Notes: generated by a model not told the origin, from the letters alone. 64,000 nucleotides of DNA from Anaerolineae bacterium (GCA_022820665.1 JAJEFB010000001.1:1-64000); one strand, 5' to 3'; counted from the stretch's first letter, positions 17,546-26,618 are shown. Translations and numbers: made by a program.

Positions 17546-18460
17546 TCAGGCGAGAGGATGGCGGAAATCGTATACCCCGTCGACAATTCCCCAGCGGATG
17601 CCATTTGCGCTGAGCAATACGTCGCCGTTACGCCGCAGCGGCGTTGCCGACCGCGGGCATCGAAGAATATCCAGCGGATTCCGCGATTTCGCCGCCGCAC
17701 TGTCGTGTGGCGCCTCCCCCAGCTGAAGCGACAGAAATATGCTTGGCGAAAGCTGCCAGCCGGTGCGCTGCAGCACACTGTCGATTCCGGATAGCAGCGA
17801 CATCGGCAGCGTCTTTTTCAATAGCCCAAGACGCAGCCAGGACACGGGCACCACGCGACGGATGTCAAAACCCAGTTGCGTGACCTTTGCGTGCATGTAG
17901 TCGGGATGAAAATTGAAATTCAATTCAACAAACTCAATCGGCTCCAGCGTATAAGGATTCCAGATATTGCGTCCCAATAAATAGCGCAACATCGACTTAA
18001 GATGCCGCTTGTTCGCATACTCCAGAATGAACTTCCCGCCATTGCAAAGGCAGGCGCTGACTTGCGAGAGCACTGCCGATACATCTTCAAAGTGATGGAT
18101 GACGCGGATCATGGTCGCGCAGTCAAATGCGCCGTCGCAAAAGGGCATGAGATACGCATCCGCCGCGACAAAGATAAATCGGTCGTCGCCCAGCCGTTGC
18201 CGGGCATAAAGCAATTGTTCGAGGGAATAGTCGAGCAAGACAACCTGATCGTACATCGAATATTCCAGGCTGATGCGCCCAAATCCCGCGCCAACCTCCA
18301 ATAGTCGCTGTCCGCGTTTGGGCAAAAGTTGAGCCAAGACCTGGCGCTCGACTACGTCCTCATAGTCGCGTCCTTGACCTTCCCAAAAGTCCTCGCGATA
18401 GGTCGAGTCGCCGTAGTCACAAATTCGCGGACCGCCGGTCATCCGGTCTCCCAGCCGCAT
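17546..18460 (-). CDS. SAM-dependent methyltransferase with Trm112-like tail
   Basis: A 304-residue protein. A class I methyltransferase domain (about 45-185) shows motif I LLEVGAGFGR, motif II VVLLDYS, and the acidic residue region DCATMIRVIHHFED. The last 45 residues (NPLDILRCP, then GIRWGIVDGVYDF) resemble a Trm112/YcaR-type small domain, but with only one of the usual cysteines. The start at 18460 lies 10 nt after the metK stop with a GTGAGG site; the open frame continues into metK but is not used here. Co-transcription with metK places it under the SAM-I riboswitch. Substrate unknown (small molecule, quinone or lipid). Confidence 0.8.
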   Translation of the reverse strand: MRLGDRMTGGPRICDYGDSTYREDFWEGQGRDYEDVVERQVLAQLLPKRGQRLLEVGAGFGRISLEYSMYDQVVLLDYSLEQLLYARQRLGDDRFIFVAADAYLMPFCDGAFDCATMIRVIHHFEDVSAVLSQVSACLCNGGKFILEYANKRHLKSMLRYLLGRNIWNPYTLEPIEFVELNFNFHPDYMHAKVTQLGFDIRRVVPVSWLRLGLLKKTLPMSLLSGIDSVLQRTGWQLSPSIFLSLQLGEAPHDSAAAKSRNPLDILRCPRSATPLRRNGDVLLSANGIRWGIVDGVYDFRHPLA

Positions 18461-18470
18461 TGCCTCACGC

Positions 18471-19634
18471 TCAATCCTTGCCCGCTTCAGCGCGCAAAAC
18501 GTCGGCTTTGTCAGTTTTTTCCCAGGGCACGTCAAGGTCTTCCCGGCCAAAATGGCCGTAGGCAGCTACCTGCTTGTAGATTGGACGCCGAAGCCCGAGA
18601 TCGTGGATGATAGCAGCAGGACTCATATCGAAATGTTTCCGGATCAGGCGCAAGATTACCTCATCAGCTACGCGTCCGGTGCCGAAGGTCTCCAGCGCCA
18701 GCGACGTCGGTTCCGCCTTGCCGATGGCATAAGACACCTGCAATTCAAAGCGTTTTGCCAAGCCGGCAGCGACCACGTTCTTGGCGACGTAGCGCGCCAT
18801 GTAGGCGGCGCTGCGATCGACCTTGGTCCCGTCCTTTCCTGAAAACGCTCCCCCACCATGGCGGGCCACGCCGCCGTAGGTATCGACAATGATCTTGCGT
18901 CCGGTCAGACCCGCGTCGCCTTGCGGACCGCCCGTGACGAACTTGCCGGTTGGATTGATGTGGTAGGTCGTCCCATCGAGGAGCGCGGGATCGACAATGT
19001 CAGGCACAACAGTTTTGATTATTTGTCGCGCAATCTCTTCTTGCTCTATATCGGGATCGTGCTGAGTCGATATGACAATGGTGTCTACGCGTTTCGGCTG
19101 TCCGCAGGCGTACTCAACGGTCACCTGGCTCTTGGCATCCGGCCGCAACCAGGGCATCTCGCCGGATTTGCGAGCGAGCGCCAAACGCCGCACCAGCCCA
19201 TGCGCCAGCGAGACCGTGAGAGGCAGGTACTCGCTTGTTTCGTCGCAGGCGAAGCCGATCATCATACCCTGGTCGCCAGCCCCCTGTCTGTCAACGCCTT
19301 GTTTAATATCCGGGGACTGTTTGTTGATGTGTATCTTCACGCTACAGGTATTGAGGTCGAAACCATACTCCGGACGCGTATATCCGATCTCCGAAATGAT
19401 GTCGCGCACGATGCGCTCATAATCAATGGAAGCTGTGGTTGTAATCTCTCCGATGACGACGACAAGATTGTTTGATATCGCAACCTCGCATGCCACGCGC
19501 GCCATCATGTCCCCCGCGAGAATGGCATCAAGAATGCCGTCGCTTATCTGATCGCATATTTTGTCCGGATGTCCTTCCGACACCGATTCTGACGTGAAGA
19601 AGTACTGCGGTGATGTCATGAATGTAGTTGCCAT
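18471..19634 (-). CDS. metK: S-adenosylmethionine synthetase
   Basis: A 387-residue MAT, normal length. It shows [18 protein letters not shown] near 14 (ATP/Mg site), [12 protein letters not shown] near 115 (family signature 1) and [16 protein letters not shown] near 260 (P-loop-like signature 2). It makes SAM from methionine and ATP in the cytoplasm as a tetramer. The gene sits behind a SAM-I riboswitch and intrinsic terminator, so its expression is expected to fall when SAM is high. It is followed by a methyltransferase gene in the same unit. Confidence 0.97.
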   Translation of the reverse strand: MATTFMTSPQYFFTSESVSEGHPDKICDQISDGILDAILAGDMMARVACEVAISNNLVVVIGEITTTASIDYERIVRDIISEIGYTRPEYGFDLNTCSVKIHINKQSPDIKQGVDRQGAGDQGMMIGFACDETSEYLPLTVSLAHGLVRRLALARKSGEMPWLRPDAKSQVTVEYACGQPKRVDTIVISTQHDPDIEQEEIARQIIKTVVPDIVDPALLDGTTYHINPTGKFVTGGPQGDAGLTGRKIIVDTYGGVARHGGGAFSGKDGTKVDRSAAYMARYVAKNVVAAGLAKRFELQVSYAIGKAEPTSLALETFGTGRVADEVILRLIRKHFDMSPAAIIHDLGLRRPIYKQVAAYGHFGREDLDVPWEKTDKADVLRAEAGKD

Positions 19635-19654
19635 GCGCTACCTTTCCTATGCAA

Positions 19655-19684
19655 CAAAAAACGCCTTGCGAGGCAGAGGGCGTG
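19655..19684 (-). terminator. riboswitch-controlled intrinsic terminator of metK
   Basis: On the minus strand a hairpin (arms ACGCC and GGCGT, 19661-19683, with further pairing possible inside) is followed by TTTTTT (19655-19660). It lies between the SAM-I aptamer and the metK ATG, the normal place for the expression-platform terminator. Confidence 0.8.
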
Positions 19685-19705
19685 GAATTGCTCATTTCGG
19701 ATACG

Positions 19706-19808
19706 CTCATCTGCCAGAGTCTATGCCCTGCCGGATTTAGCACCGTCCCGCTTCATCGGGGGTTGCCGCGAGTTCTTCGAGCCGGATCTCTCACTCGCTC
19801 TTGATGAG
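19706..19808 (-). promoter_or_regulatory. SAM-I riboswitch (S-box) aptamer
   Basis: The minus-strand sequence has all hallmarks of the S-box. The P1 5' strand CTCATC is followed by AAGAGCGAGTGAG. Then come GATCCGGCTCGAAGA, CTCGCGGCAACC, a variable P3 arm, GGTGCTAAATCCGGC and a P4 stem, and the element closes with GCAGATGAG pairing back to CTCATC. SAM binding favours the downstream terminator and turns off metK and the methyltransferase gene. Confidence 0.95.
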
Positions 19809-19840
19809 TGCTGAACAAGGTCATTATTTCAGCACCATTA

Positions 19841-19869
19841 AGTATATCACATGTACGAACCGCTGCAAA
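19841..19869 (-). promoter_or_regulatory. promoter of the metK transcription unit
   Basis: Minus-strand -35 TTTGCA (19864-19869), 17-bp spacer, -10 TATACT (19841-19846). The predicted start is near 19834, about 25 nt before the riboswitch P1 stem. The remaining 206 bp to folE (19870-20075) hold no gene that I can support. Confidence 0.65.
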
Positions 19870-20075
19870 TCGAAAAACCAGGGCGATCTGCTATCAGTTT
19901 GGATTTCCCGGCGGCTCTATTGATCAACATTACGGGGTGGCAAATGACCTGCAACTATGCGTTTTTACCAATTCAAAACAGGGACGACAGACCGCAATCT
20001 ATGGAGATACACTCGCTAAGTTCGAATATGGCTTGTGTCGATGATCTGAGCCTAACAGGAAAACTGCGACGCGAT

Positions 20076-20771
20076 TTAGAGATTTGGGGAACGACCGATC
20101 TGTGAAAGAAACTCGTTGCGAATCTCGCGGTCGACTTTGAAATCGCCGATCATGGCATTAGTCGTCAAATTGGAGTTGTGCTTTTTGACGCCGCGTATCA
20201 TGGAGCACATATGTTGTGCGGTCAAGGAGACAGCGACGCCCTTCGGCTGCAAGACTTCATCGAGGAACTCGGCAATCTGGCGCGTCAACCGTTCTTGCAC
20301 TTGCAGTCGGCGCGAAAACATATCCACAATGCGCGGGATCTTGCTAAGACCAACGATTTTTCCATTGGGAATATAGGCAACGTTCGCTTGACCAACAAAA
20401 GGCAAGAGATGGTGCTCGCAAAGACTGTAATAGTCAATATCGCTGACGATCACCATATCGTCGTAATCGAGATCATAAATGGCGTTGTTCACGAGTTCTA
20501 CCGGGTCAGTCGTGTAGCCGCTGACCAATTCTTGATAAGCTCTGGCAACGCGCTTTGGCGTTTCCAGCAAGCCGTCTCGGCAAGGATCTTCGCCAACGGC
20601 ATAAAGCAAATCCCCGATTGAGCGCCTCACTGCCTCGGTATCCACCGTGTTAATGGTAAAGCCAAAACGATCCAGCAACTCCTTGGATTCAAGTTTTTGC
20701 TGAATCGCATTCTGCTGAGCGGTACGCATTTGCGTTTCATGGCCGTTCATTACCGGCCAATCTGTTTCCAT
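20076..20771 (-). CDS. folE: GTP cyclohydrolase I
   Basis: A 231-residue type I GTP cyclohydrolase. Zinc and active-site motifs are intact: [10 protein letters not shown] near 133 (zinc Cys and His), [20 protein letters not shown], and [11 protein letters not shown] near 197 (second Cys). It converts GTP to dihydroneopterin triphosphate, the first step of tetrahydrofolate synthesis. The N-terminal 35 residues are an extension; ATG at 20750 is an alternative start. It is divergent from folB-folK, and the two share an intergenic promoter region. Confidence 0.95.
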   Translation of the reverse strand: METDWPVMNGHETQMRTAQQNAIQQKLESKELLDRFGFTINTVDTEAVRRSIGDLLYAVGEDPCRDGLLETPKRVARAYQELVSGYTTDPVELVNNAIYDLDYDDMVIVSDIDYYSLCEHHLLPFVGQANVAYIPNGKIVGLSKIPRIVDMFSRRLQVQERLTRQIAEFLDEVLQPKGVAVSLTAQHMCSMIRGVKKHNSNLTTNAMIGDFKVDREIRNEFLSQIGRSPNL

Positions 20772-20821
20772 CGTCCGTCATTCAGTTGTTCCTGTAGCGA
20801 GTGTTGAATAGCTGCCAAGCT

Positions 20822-20850
20822 TTGTCGACTACTATGTTATACATTATAAT
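20822..20850 (+). promoter_or_regulatory. promoter of folB-folK
   Basis: TTGTCG (20822-20827), 17-bp spacer, TATAAT (20845-20850). The leader would be about 160 nt. The -10 shares its bases with the divergent folE -10. Confidence 0.5.
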
Positions 20851-20872
20851 GCTTGTATTCGTGCAATTGCAA
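20843..20872 (-). promoter_or_regulatory. promoter of folE
   Basis: Minus-strand TTGCAA (20867-20872), 18-bp spacer, TATAAT (20843-20848). The predicted start near 20836 gives a 65-nt leader. Confidence 0.55.
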
Positions 20873-21017
20873 CAATCAATTTTCAGATTGATCGTCGATA
20901 GTAAACGTTGTGAATTCGCGACCGCCTCCGAATAAGTCGCTGCGCGCATATCTTAACATCCCAGCAAGCTCGGCGCATTCGTATGCAACCCAGGAAACTA
21001 CTGCTACTTGAGTACCC

Positions 21018-21890
21018 ATGGACATCATTGAAATCAAGAACTTGCGACTGCAAACCACAATTGGTTTCAGCGTTCACGAGCTGGACAGGCTGCAGGAAAT
21101 CGTGATCAGCATTCGTATAGAGACTGACGGGCGGCGCGCTGGCGAGACAGACGATCCAAGCGATGCCTTCAACTACAAGACCGTAAACAAGGCGGTCATC
21201 AGCCTGGTTAAAGAATCGCGCTTTCGGCTATTGGAAAAACTGGCGGAAGAGATCGCTAAAACTATAGTTCTTCGCTTTGAAGCGCGACAGGTGCAAGTAA
21301 AAATACATAAGCCAGGGGCGCTGCGTCATGCGGATTCGGTAGGCATCATCATCGAGCGTCGCGCCGAGGATTACAAGAGAAATATCGTATTTTTGTCGCT
21401 GGGTTCAAATATATCGCCGGGAAAAAACGTTGCCGACGCCATTAAGCTCCTGCGCCGCCACACTAACCTCTTGGCGATATCATCCCTATACAGAACCGCT
21501 CCCCAAGGCGACGCGCATCAGGATGACTTCATAAATATGGCGGTCAAGCTTCATACGCTGCGGGAGCCGCTTGAATTCAAGACTCAAGTTATTGACAGAA
21601 TCGAATCACGATTGCGGCGAATCCGCGATCCAAACAACAAGAATGCGCCACGCACCATCGATATCGACATCTCGCTGTGGAACAACGACGCATTCGAATT
21701 CGGCGACCGACCCTGGGTTGTGCCGGATCCCGACATCGTAGGCTTTGCGCATGTTGCCATTCCGCTGGCCGATATCGCAGCCGACTATTGTCATCCCACG
21801 CGCGGGACAACCCTGTCAGAGATCGCGGCGGGATTCAGCGCGGCCGGCGTCCAGCGAATCGAGACCGGCTTCGAGACCTGGGAAAAGTGA
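21018..21890 (+). CDS. folBK: bifunctional dihydroneopterin aldolase / HPPK
   Basis: A 290-residue fusion. Residues 1-115 are dihydroneopterin aldolase (FolB): IKNLRLQTTIGFSVHELDRLQ, YKTVNKAV, LLEKLAEEIAKTI, KIHKPGAL. Residues about 122-280 are 6-hydroxymethyl-7,8-dihydropterin pyrophosphokinase (FolK): FLSLGSNISPG, FINMAVKL, and the metal-binding RTIDIDISL near 215, followed by VVPDPDI. The two enzymes catalyse consecutive steps of folate synthesis; fusions are known in several phyla. It is divergent from folE, which catalyses the first committed step. folP is not in the window. Confidence 0.93.
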   Translation: MDIIEIKNLRLQTTIGFSVHELDRLQEIVISIRIETDGRRAGETDDPSDAFNYKTVNKAVISLVKESRFRLLEKLAEEIAKTIVLRFEARQVQVKIHKPGALRHADSVGIIIERRAEDYKRNIVFLSLGSNISPGKNVADAIKLLRRHTNLLAISSLYRTAPQGDAHQDDFINMAVKLHTLREPLEFKTQVIDRIESRLRRIRDPNNKNAPRTIDIDISLWNNDAFEFGDRPWVVPDPDIVGFAHVAIPLADIAADYCHPTRGTTLSEIAAGFSAAGVQRIETGFETWEK

Positions 21891-21943
21891 GCTATCCGCG
21901 GTCCGCGGTTGTATTGTTTTTGTATTCCGCCTTGATTATGTAA

Positions 21944-22007
21944 GGAGCCGGGCTGACATTATATGAGAGCGCGGCGGGTTGATTCGCCGGCGACGCGCCG
22001 AGCGGCT
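21944..22007 (-). repeat. dispersed intergenic repeat, copy D (inverted)
   Basis: Read on the minus strand it begins AGCCGCTCGGCGCGT, then CCGGCGAATC, then CCGCGCTC, the same order of blocks as copies A-C. It lies between folBK and the polysaccharide cluster. Confidence 0.45.
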
Positions 22008-22105
22008 GTCATAGTCACCTGATTTTCACTAACGCCTTCTTCTTCGATGGGCTAAAATGGCAATGAAAACGCAGCGGCGCCAAAGCGCCACAGTTAGGAA
22101 CAGCT

Positions 22106-22759
22106 ATGGTCGTTGAAAATCTCGTCACTTTGTCCGATCCCCGGTCTGCCGCGGCGGAAGCCTTTCGCAGTTTACGCACGAACCTGATGTTCAGCAGTGT
22201 CGAGAATCCGATTCAAACATTGCTCGTAACATCCCCTGCCCGCGAGAATCAGAAAAGCTCTGCGCTTGCCAACCTTGCTGTGACCTTCGCGCAAAGCGGA
22301 AACCGCACGATTTTGGTGGACGCCGATCTGCGCCAACCCAAACAGCATCAGATTTGGGGTATTGACAACGCGCGGGGATTGACAAACATGATGGTTGACG
22401 ACAAGACGCTTGATGATCCGCCGCTCTCCACAACGGCAGTTGACAATCTGCAGGTTTTATCAGCCGGGGAATTGCCCCCGAATCCGGCCGATCTGTTTAG
22501 CGGCAAACGGATGGATGAGATTGTCGCTACGCTCAAACGCCGCGCCGATTATGTCCTGTTCGACAGCCCCCCGGTACTGGCCGCGACAGATGCCGCCTTG
22601 CTTGGGATCAAACTGGATGGCGCCTTGCTGGTCGTGCGGGCGGGGGATACGCGCCGTGACCATACGGCACAAGCGCGTCAAGCTTTGGAGAGGGTACACG
22701 TCCGTATTGTTGGCGCAGTGCTGATCAATGCCCCCCGCGAAAGCACGATAGCCTATTGA
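22106..22759 (+). CDS. CpsD/CapB-type tyrosine kinase-like ATPase with altered P-loop
   Basis: A 217-residue cytoplasmic BY-kinase domain protein. It has the N-terminal EAFRSLRTNLMF helix, Walker A' ILVDADLR (Asp72, Asp74), the conserved LPPNPADLF loop and Walker B VLFDSPP (Asp153). The Walker A region reads TSPARENQKSS (42-52) where the family normally has TSPxPGEGKST: both glycines are replaced while Lys50 and Ser51 remain. The C-terminal Tyr cluster is reduced to one tyrosine at the end. It is the first gene of the polysaccharide cluster; the matching Wzz-type membrane activator is encoded 8.4 kb downstream at 31194. Kinase activity is uncertain; a regulatory role in chain length or export is inferred. 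Confidence 0.8.
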   Translation: MVVENLVTLSDPRSAAAEAFRSLRTNLMFSSVENPIQTLLVTSPARENQKSSALANLAVTFAQSGNRTILVDADLRQPKQHQIWGIDNARGLTNMMVDDKTLDDPPLSTTAVDNLQVLSAGELPPNPADLFSGKRMDEIVATLKRRADYVLFDSPPVLAATDAALLGIKLDGALLVVRAGDTRRDHTAQARQALERVHVRIVGAVLINAPRESTIAY

Positions 22760-22913
22760 TTCCAGCTCCGCTACAGGAAGTCGAGATGGTCCTGGTTTCG
22801 GCATTTTGCCTCGGTTTGGACAAAGCTCTGCCTCTTTTTTGATAAACCCACCTGCTCATGCGGTGAGGAGACAAGGATATGAACATGGGATCTTGCCGGG
22901 GAGCCAACTTGCT

Positions 22914-23984
22914 ATGAAAGGACTTATTCTTAGCGGCGGCAAGGGCACGCGGCTTTATCCGTTGACCTATACGCGAGCCAAACAGTTGATTCCCGTAGCA
23001 AACAAGCCCGTTCTAATTAGGGTGATTGAAGCGATCCGCGAGGCGGGCGTCAAAGAGATTGGTATCGTCGTAGGACAAACGGCGGCAGAAATCCGAGAAG
23101 CATTGGGCGACGGCGACGCCTGGGGGGTGGAACTTCATTACATCATGCAGAATAGTCCAGACGGCCTCGCCCACGCGGTGAAGATCTCGCGCGATTTCCT
23201 CGAGGATGCGCCCTTCGTCATGTTCCTCGGCGATAACGTGATCGAAGGCGGGATTAGTTCGCTGATCAGTGACTTTGCCGACAATCATTGGAATTGTCAG
23301 ATCGTCTTGAAACGCGTTGACAATCCCTCAGCCTATGGCGTGGCGGAACTCCGATCCGATGGCAGCATTGAGCGGCTCATCGAAAAGCCGGCAGCGCCGC
23401 CAAGCGACCTTGCGCTGGTCGGCATCTACATGTTCGATCATCATATTTTTGAAGCGGTCACAGAAATACAGCCGTCGGCGCGCGGCGAATACGAAATCAC
23501 CGACGCGATTCAGTGGTTGATTGACCACGACTATACTGTATTTCCACATATACACGAGGGCTGGTGGATAGACACTGGCAAGCCGACAGATCTGTTGGAA
23601 GCCAACAGTCACGTCCTGGAGGAGATTCGTCCGACTATTGCCGCGTCTGCCGAGATTGACAGTGACTCGAGCATAGACTCGCGCGTGACCGTGCAGGACG
23701 GCGCCAGAATCATTAATAGCATCGTGCGCGGTCCGACTATCCTGGGCAAGGGCACTGTCATCGAAAACAGCTTCATCGGTCCCTTCACCAGCATCTACCA
23801 CCATTGTCAAATACGAAACTGCCAAATCGAACGCAGCATTATCCTGGAAAACAGCCGCGTCATCGACATTGACCAAACGCTGCGCGACAGCCTCATCGGT
23901 CGCAATGCCGCCGTCAAACGAAGTGACGGCAAGCCGAGCGGCATCAAAATGAACCTGGGCGACCACGGCACCCTTTGGGTCTAG
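22914..23984 (+). CDS. rmlA: glucose-1-phosphate thymidylyltransferase, long form
   Basis: A 356-residue nucleotidyltransferase: GGKGTRLYPLTYTRAKQLIPVANKPV (residues 7-32), FLGDNVIEGG, GVAELRSDGS, the EITDAIQWLID segment, and a C-terminal left-handed beta-helix (about 245-340, hexapeptide-like ARIINSIV, GTVIENSFI). This long form (about 355 residues) is typical of StrD-like enzymes, unlike the 290-residue E. coli RmlA. It makes dTDP-glucose from dTTP and glucose 1-phosphate. The frame is open from 22806, but the conserved protein starts at the ATG at 22914. Confidence 0.9.
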   Translation: MKGLILSGGKGTRLYPLTYTRAKQLIPVANKPVLIRVIEAIREAGVKEIGIVVGQTAAEIREALGDGDAWGVELHYIMQNSPDGLAHAVKISRDFLEDAPFVMFLGDNVIEGGISSLISDFADNHWNCQIVLKRVDNPSAYGVAELRSDGSIERLIEKPAAPPSDLALVGIYMFDHHIFEAVTEIQPSARGEYEITDAIQWLIDHDYTVFPHIHEGWWIDTGKPTDLLEANSHVLEEIRPTIAASAEIDSDSSIDSRVTVQDGARIINSIVRGPTILGKGTVIENSFIGPFTSIYHHCQIRNCQIERSIILENSRVIDIDQTLRDSLIGRNAAVKRSDGKPSGIKMNLGDHGTLWV

Positions 23985-24023
23985 CCCGGCTGGCGCAATC
24001 AGAAACGGACACCGGAATTTGCT

Positions 24024-24848
24024 ATGAACAACAACATAAAGCTTGTCGCAATCGACCTGGACGGCACCTTGCTTAACAGCCGACATGCGCTGAGCGCCCG
24101 CAATCGATCGGCTATCGAATCCGCGCAGCGACAAGGAGTGGAAGTGGTATTGGCAACTGGCAAGACGCGCCACGCGGCCGAAGACTTAATCGACTCGCTT
24201 GGCATAGACTCGCCGGGCATCTATATGCAGGGACTCATTACCTACAATGCGGATGGAAGCGTTCGTACGCGGATCGTCATGGCCAGGGAATCGGTCGCGC
24301 GCGTCATTGCGCTGGGAGAAGAATTTGGATTCGGCGCGCTGGCTTATAGCGACAACCGTACATTTGCCCTGCGAGTCGATGAATTCGCCACCAAAATGAC
24401 CGAATATGGCGAGCCGCATGTGGAAACAATTGCCGGTTGGCTCGAACTCCTGAATAAGTTTGATATCAACAAGGTTGTTCTCTACGGCGAGGAAAACCAG
24501 GTCACGGCGCTCCGAGGGGCGATTGAAGCGCGGCTGGATGGCGCCGTCCACGTGACTCGCGCCAATGTGGATGGCATGATTGAGGTGCTGCCCCCGAATA
24601 CTTCCAAGGGACAGGCAGTCAAAACATTGTTGGAAGAACTCGGCATCGACTCGTCCCGTGCCTTGGCTGTTGGCGATGGCGAAAACGACATCGAGATGCT
24701 GCAAGCCGTCGGCATAGGCGTTGCGATGGGCAACGCGACGCAGATGCTAAAGGACGTAGCGGATGTCATCGTTCCCAGCAATGATGAAGACGGTGTTGCG
24801 GTTGCCCTGGAAGAATTCGTGCTTGGAGAAAAGGCGGCTCAAAGATGA
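24024..24848 (+). CDS. Cof-type HAD-IIB phosphatase
   Basis: A 274-residue haloacid dehalogenase. Motif I IDLDGTLLNS (Asp nucleophile near 11), motif II ATGK, motif III Lys in NTSKGQAV, and motif IV GDGENDIEML. The cap is type C2B, as in sugar phosphatases and YidA/Cof proteins. It overlaps rmlB by 4 nt (ATGA), suggesting the same operon. A role in sugar-phosphate turnover for the polysaccharide cluster is inferred. Confidence 0.88.
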   Translation: MNNNIKLVAIDLDGTLLNSRHALSARNRSAIESAQRQGVEVVLATGKTRHAAEDLIDSLGIDSPGIYMQGLITYNADGSVRTRIVMARESVARVIALGEEFGFGALAYSDNRTFALRVDEFATKMTEYGEPHVETIAGWLELLNKFDINKVVLYGEENQVTALRGAIEARLDGAVHVTRANVDGMIEVLPPNTSKGQAVKTLLEELGIDSSRALAVGDGENDIEMLQAVGIGVAMGNATQMLKDVADVIVPSNDEDGVAVALEEFVLGEKAAQR

Positions 24849-25873
24849 AGAATATCCTGGTCACGGGCGGCGCAGGGTTCATCGGCAGCGCCTTCGTCCG
24901 CCACATGGTTGAAGCCTATCCTGATTATCGTATCATTTGCTACGACAAACTGACCTATGCTGGCAATCTGGACAATCTGCTTTCCGTCAGCGACGAAGAA
25001 AACTACCGCTTCGAACGCGGCGACATTGCCGATCGACAAACGGTCAAGTCCGTACTGAAAGCCTACAACATCGATACGATTGTGAACTTCGCCGCCGAGA
25101 GCCACGTCGATCGCAGTATTCTGGACCCCGACGCCTTTGTTCACACTGATGTGGTCGGCGCTTATATTCTCCTGGACGAGGGGCGCAAACACGGGATTGG
25201 TCGCTTCTGTCATGTGTCAACGGATGAAGTATACGGCGATATTGATCTGGGTGAGTCCTCAGAAGATGATCGATTCTTACCCAATAGCCCTTATGCGGCC
25301 AGCAAAGCCGGGGGCGAACTGATGGTCCGCGCTTATAACGTGACTTACGGCATGGATACAGTTGTCACGCGCGGCAGCAATACCTATGGTCCCTATCAGT
25401 ACCCGGAAAAACTGATCCCGTTTTTCACAACAGAAGCAATTGACGACAAGCCTTTGCCCCTCTATGGCGATGGGGAGCAGATACGCGACTGGCTCCACGT
25501 CGACGACCACGCCCGCGGCGTAGATTACCTGCTGCATCATGGTAAATCGGGCCAGGCATACAATCTCGCCGGCGAGAACCAGCGCTTCAACATCGATGTC
25601 ACTAAGCGCATTCTGGCGTTGCTGGGTAAACCGCAGTCATTGATCAAACACGTGCCGGACCGCGAAGGACACGATCGTCGCTATGCGATGAGCGCGCAAA
25701 AGGCGCGCCAATTGGGCTGGACTCGGCACTACGACTTTGAGGCGGGCTTGGAAGCGACGGTGCGCTGGTATCTGGAAAATGAGTGGTGGTGGCGAAAGAT
25801 CAAAACCGGCGCCTATCAAGACTATTACCAGCGGCAATATGCCGAGCGCCTCGCCGCAGCTAAGCTTCCCTAG
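24845..25873 (+). CDS. rmlB: dTDP-glucose 4,6-dehydratase
   Basis: A 342-residue extended SDR. NAD-binding TGGAGFIGS (7-15), NFAAESHVDRS, the catalytic Thr in STDEVYGD, YAASKAGGEL with the Tyr-x3-Lys pair, TRGSNTYGPYQYPEKLIPFF and RDWLHVDDH, all diagnostic of RmlB. It makes dTDP-4-keto-6-deoxyglucose, the branch point for dTDP-rhamnose and for the amino sugar made by the WecE-type enzyme at 39936. Confidence 0.95.
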   Translation: MKNILVTGGAGFIGSAFVRHMVEAYPDYRIICYDKLTYAGNLDNLLSVSDEENYRFERGDIADRQTVKSVLKAYNIDTIVNFAAESHVDRSILDPDAFVHTDVVGAYILLDEGRKHGIGRFCHVSTDEVYGDIDLGESSEDDRFLPNSPYAASKAGGELMVRAYNVTYGMDTVVTRGSNTYGPYQYPEKLIPFFTTEAIDDKPLPLYGDGEQIRDWLHVDDHARGVDYLLHHGKSGQAYNLAGENQRFNIDVTKRILALLGKPQSLIKHVPDREGHDRRYAMSAQKARQLGWTRHYDFEAGLEATVRWYLENEWWWRKIKTGAYQDYYQRQYAERLAAAKLP

Positions 25874-26618
25874 CGCCTATCGCGCGGGTACAGCATTGCA
25901 AGTCCAAAGGCATTCGAACAAGGGCTTTGCTTCACGAACCTGCGGCATCGTCTTGATTGCAGCGGGCCTGGCCAGTCTCGTCGTGGTCGCCGTCGTCCTG
26001 CTGAGACCGGCATTGCCAGCTATCGTGTTGCGAGTCATTGGTTTTGAACCTGTTCGCCGAATTGACGCGCCGGTCACCGAGGAAGCGGTCGCTACTTTGG
26101 CTAAGGCAGCCCGCGTTTCAGCGGTCACATTCATCACACAAGATTTCGGTCCGCTTGATCCGCTCCCGGGCACAGATCTTGAAGTCACTGTCGGGGATGA
26201 CGCCTCGGGAGCCCGCGTTCTGCAAATCGTGTTCCGCGATACGGACATGCTAAACCTCTGCCTTCAATTTACCGGGTTTTGCGAGGACCACGGCAGCCCA
26301 ATAAGACGAGCGAAAATCAGCGTCGCCGACGGTCTCGTCACGATCTCGGGCGAGGCGTATCTTGACGTGATCAACGTCTGGCAAGCAATCGACATCCATG
26401 TGGCGGAGGATAGAGACGGCCTTCTGAAGATCGACAGTATTTCGCTCGGGGACCTGCGATACAAGCTGCCCGCCAATGCGCTGGGCAAGAGCATCCGACA
26501 TATCGAGGCTACGCTCGCGCATGTCGTACAACAGTTGCAGGTGGAGTCCAGCGGCGGCGTTTTCAGCTTTGCCGGGTTTGACCTGAGCGCTAATCGGCTA
26601 GTCGCAAGTTTCCGCTGA
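25839..26618 (+). CDS. membrane-anchored protein of unknown function
   Basis: A protein of about 259 residues with one hydrophobic helix (CGIVLIAAGLASLVVVAVVLL, about 36-56) followed by an extracytoplasmic beta-rich domain of 200 residues. The C-terminal part (VADGLVTISGEAYLDVINVW, LPANALGKSIRHIEATL) vaguely recalls lipid-binding DUF2993/LmeA-like proteins, but this is only an impression. The start is uncertain: the ATG at 25839 overlaps rmlB by 35 nt, and a TTG at 25896 lies just after it. Its position between rmlB and rmlD suggests a role in envelope polysaccharide assembly. Confidence 0.6.
   Translation: MPSASPQLSFPSAYRAGTALQVQRHSNKGFASRTCGIVLIAAGLASLVVVAVVLLRPALPAIVLRVIGFEPVRRIDAPVTEEAVATLAKAARVSAVTFITQDFGPLDPLPGTDLEVTVGDDASGARVLQIVFRDTDMLNLCLQFTGFCEDHGSPIRRAKISVADGLVTISGEAYLDVINVWQAIDIHVAEDRDGLLKIDSISLGDLRYKLPANALGKSIRHIEATLAHVVQQLQVESSGGVFSFAGFDLSANRLVASFR

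Noticed and set aside
19851..20105. 84-residue plus-strand frame between metK and folE
   Set aside because: It overlaps the metK promoter and the folE end, with no recognisable motif.
23328..24173. 281-residue frame on the minus strand
   Set aside because: Antisense to rmlA and the HAD gene.
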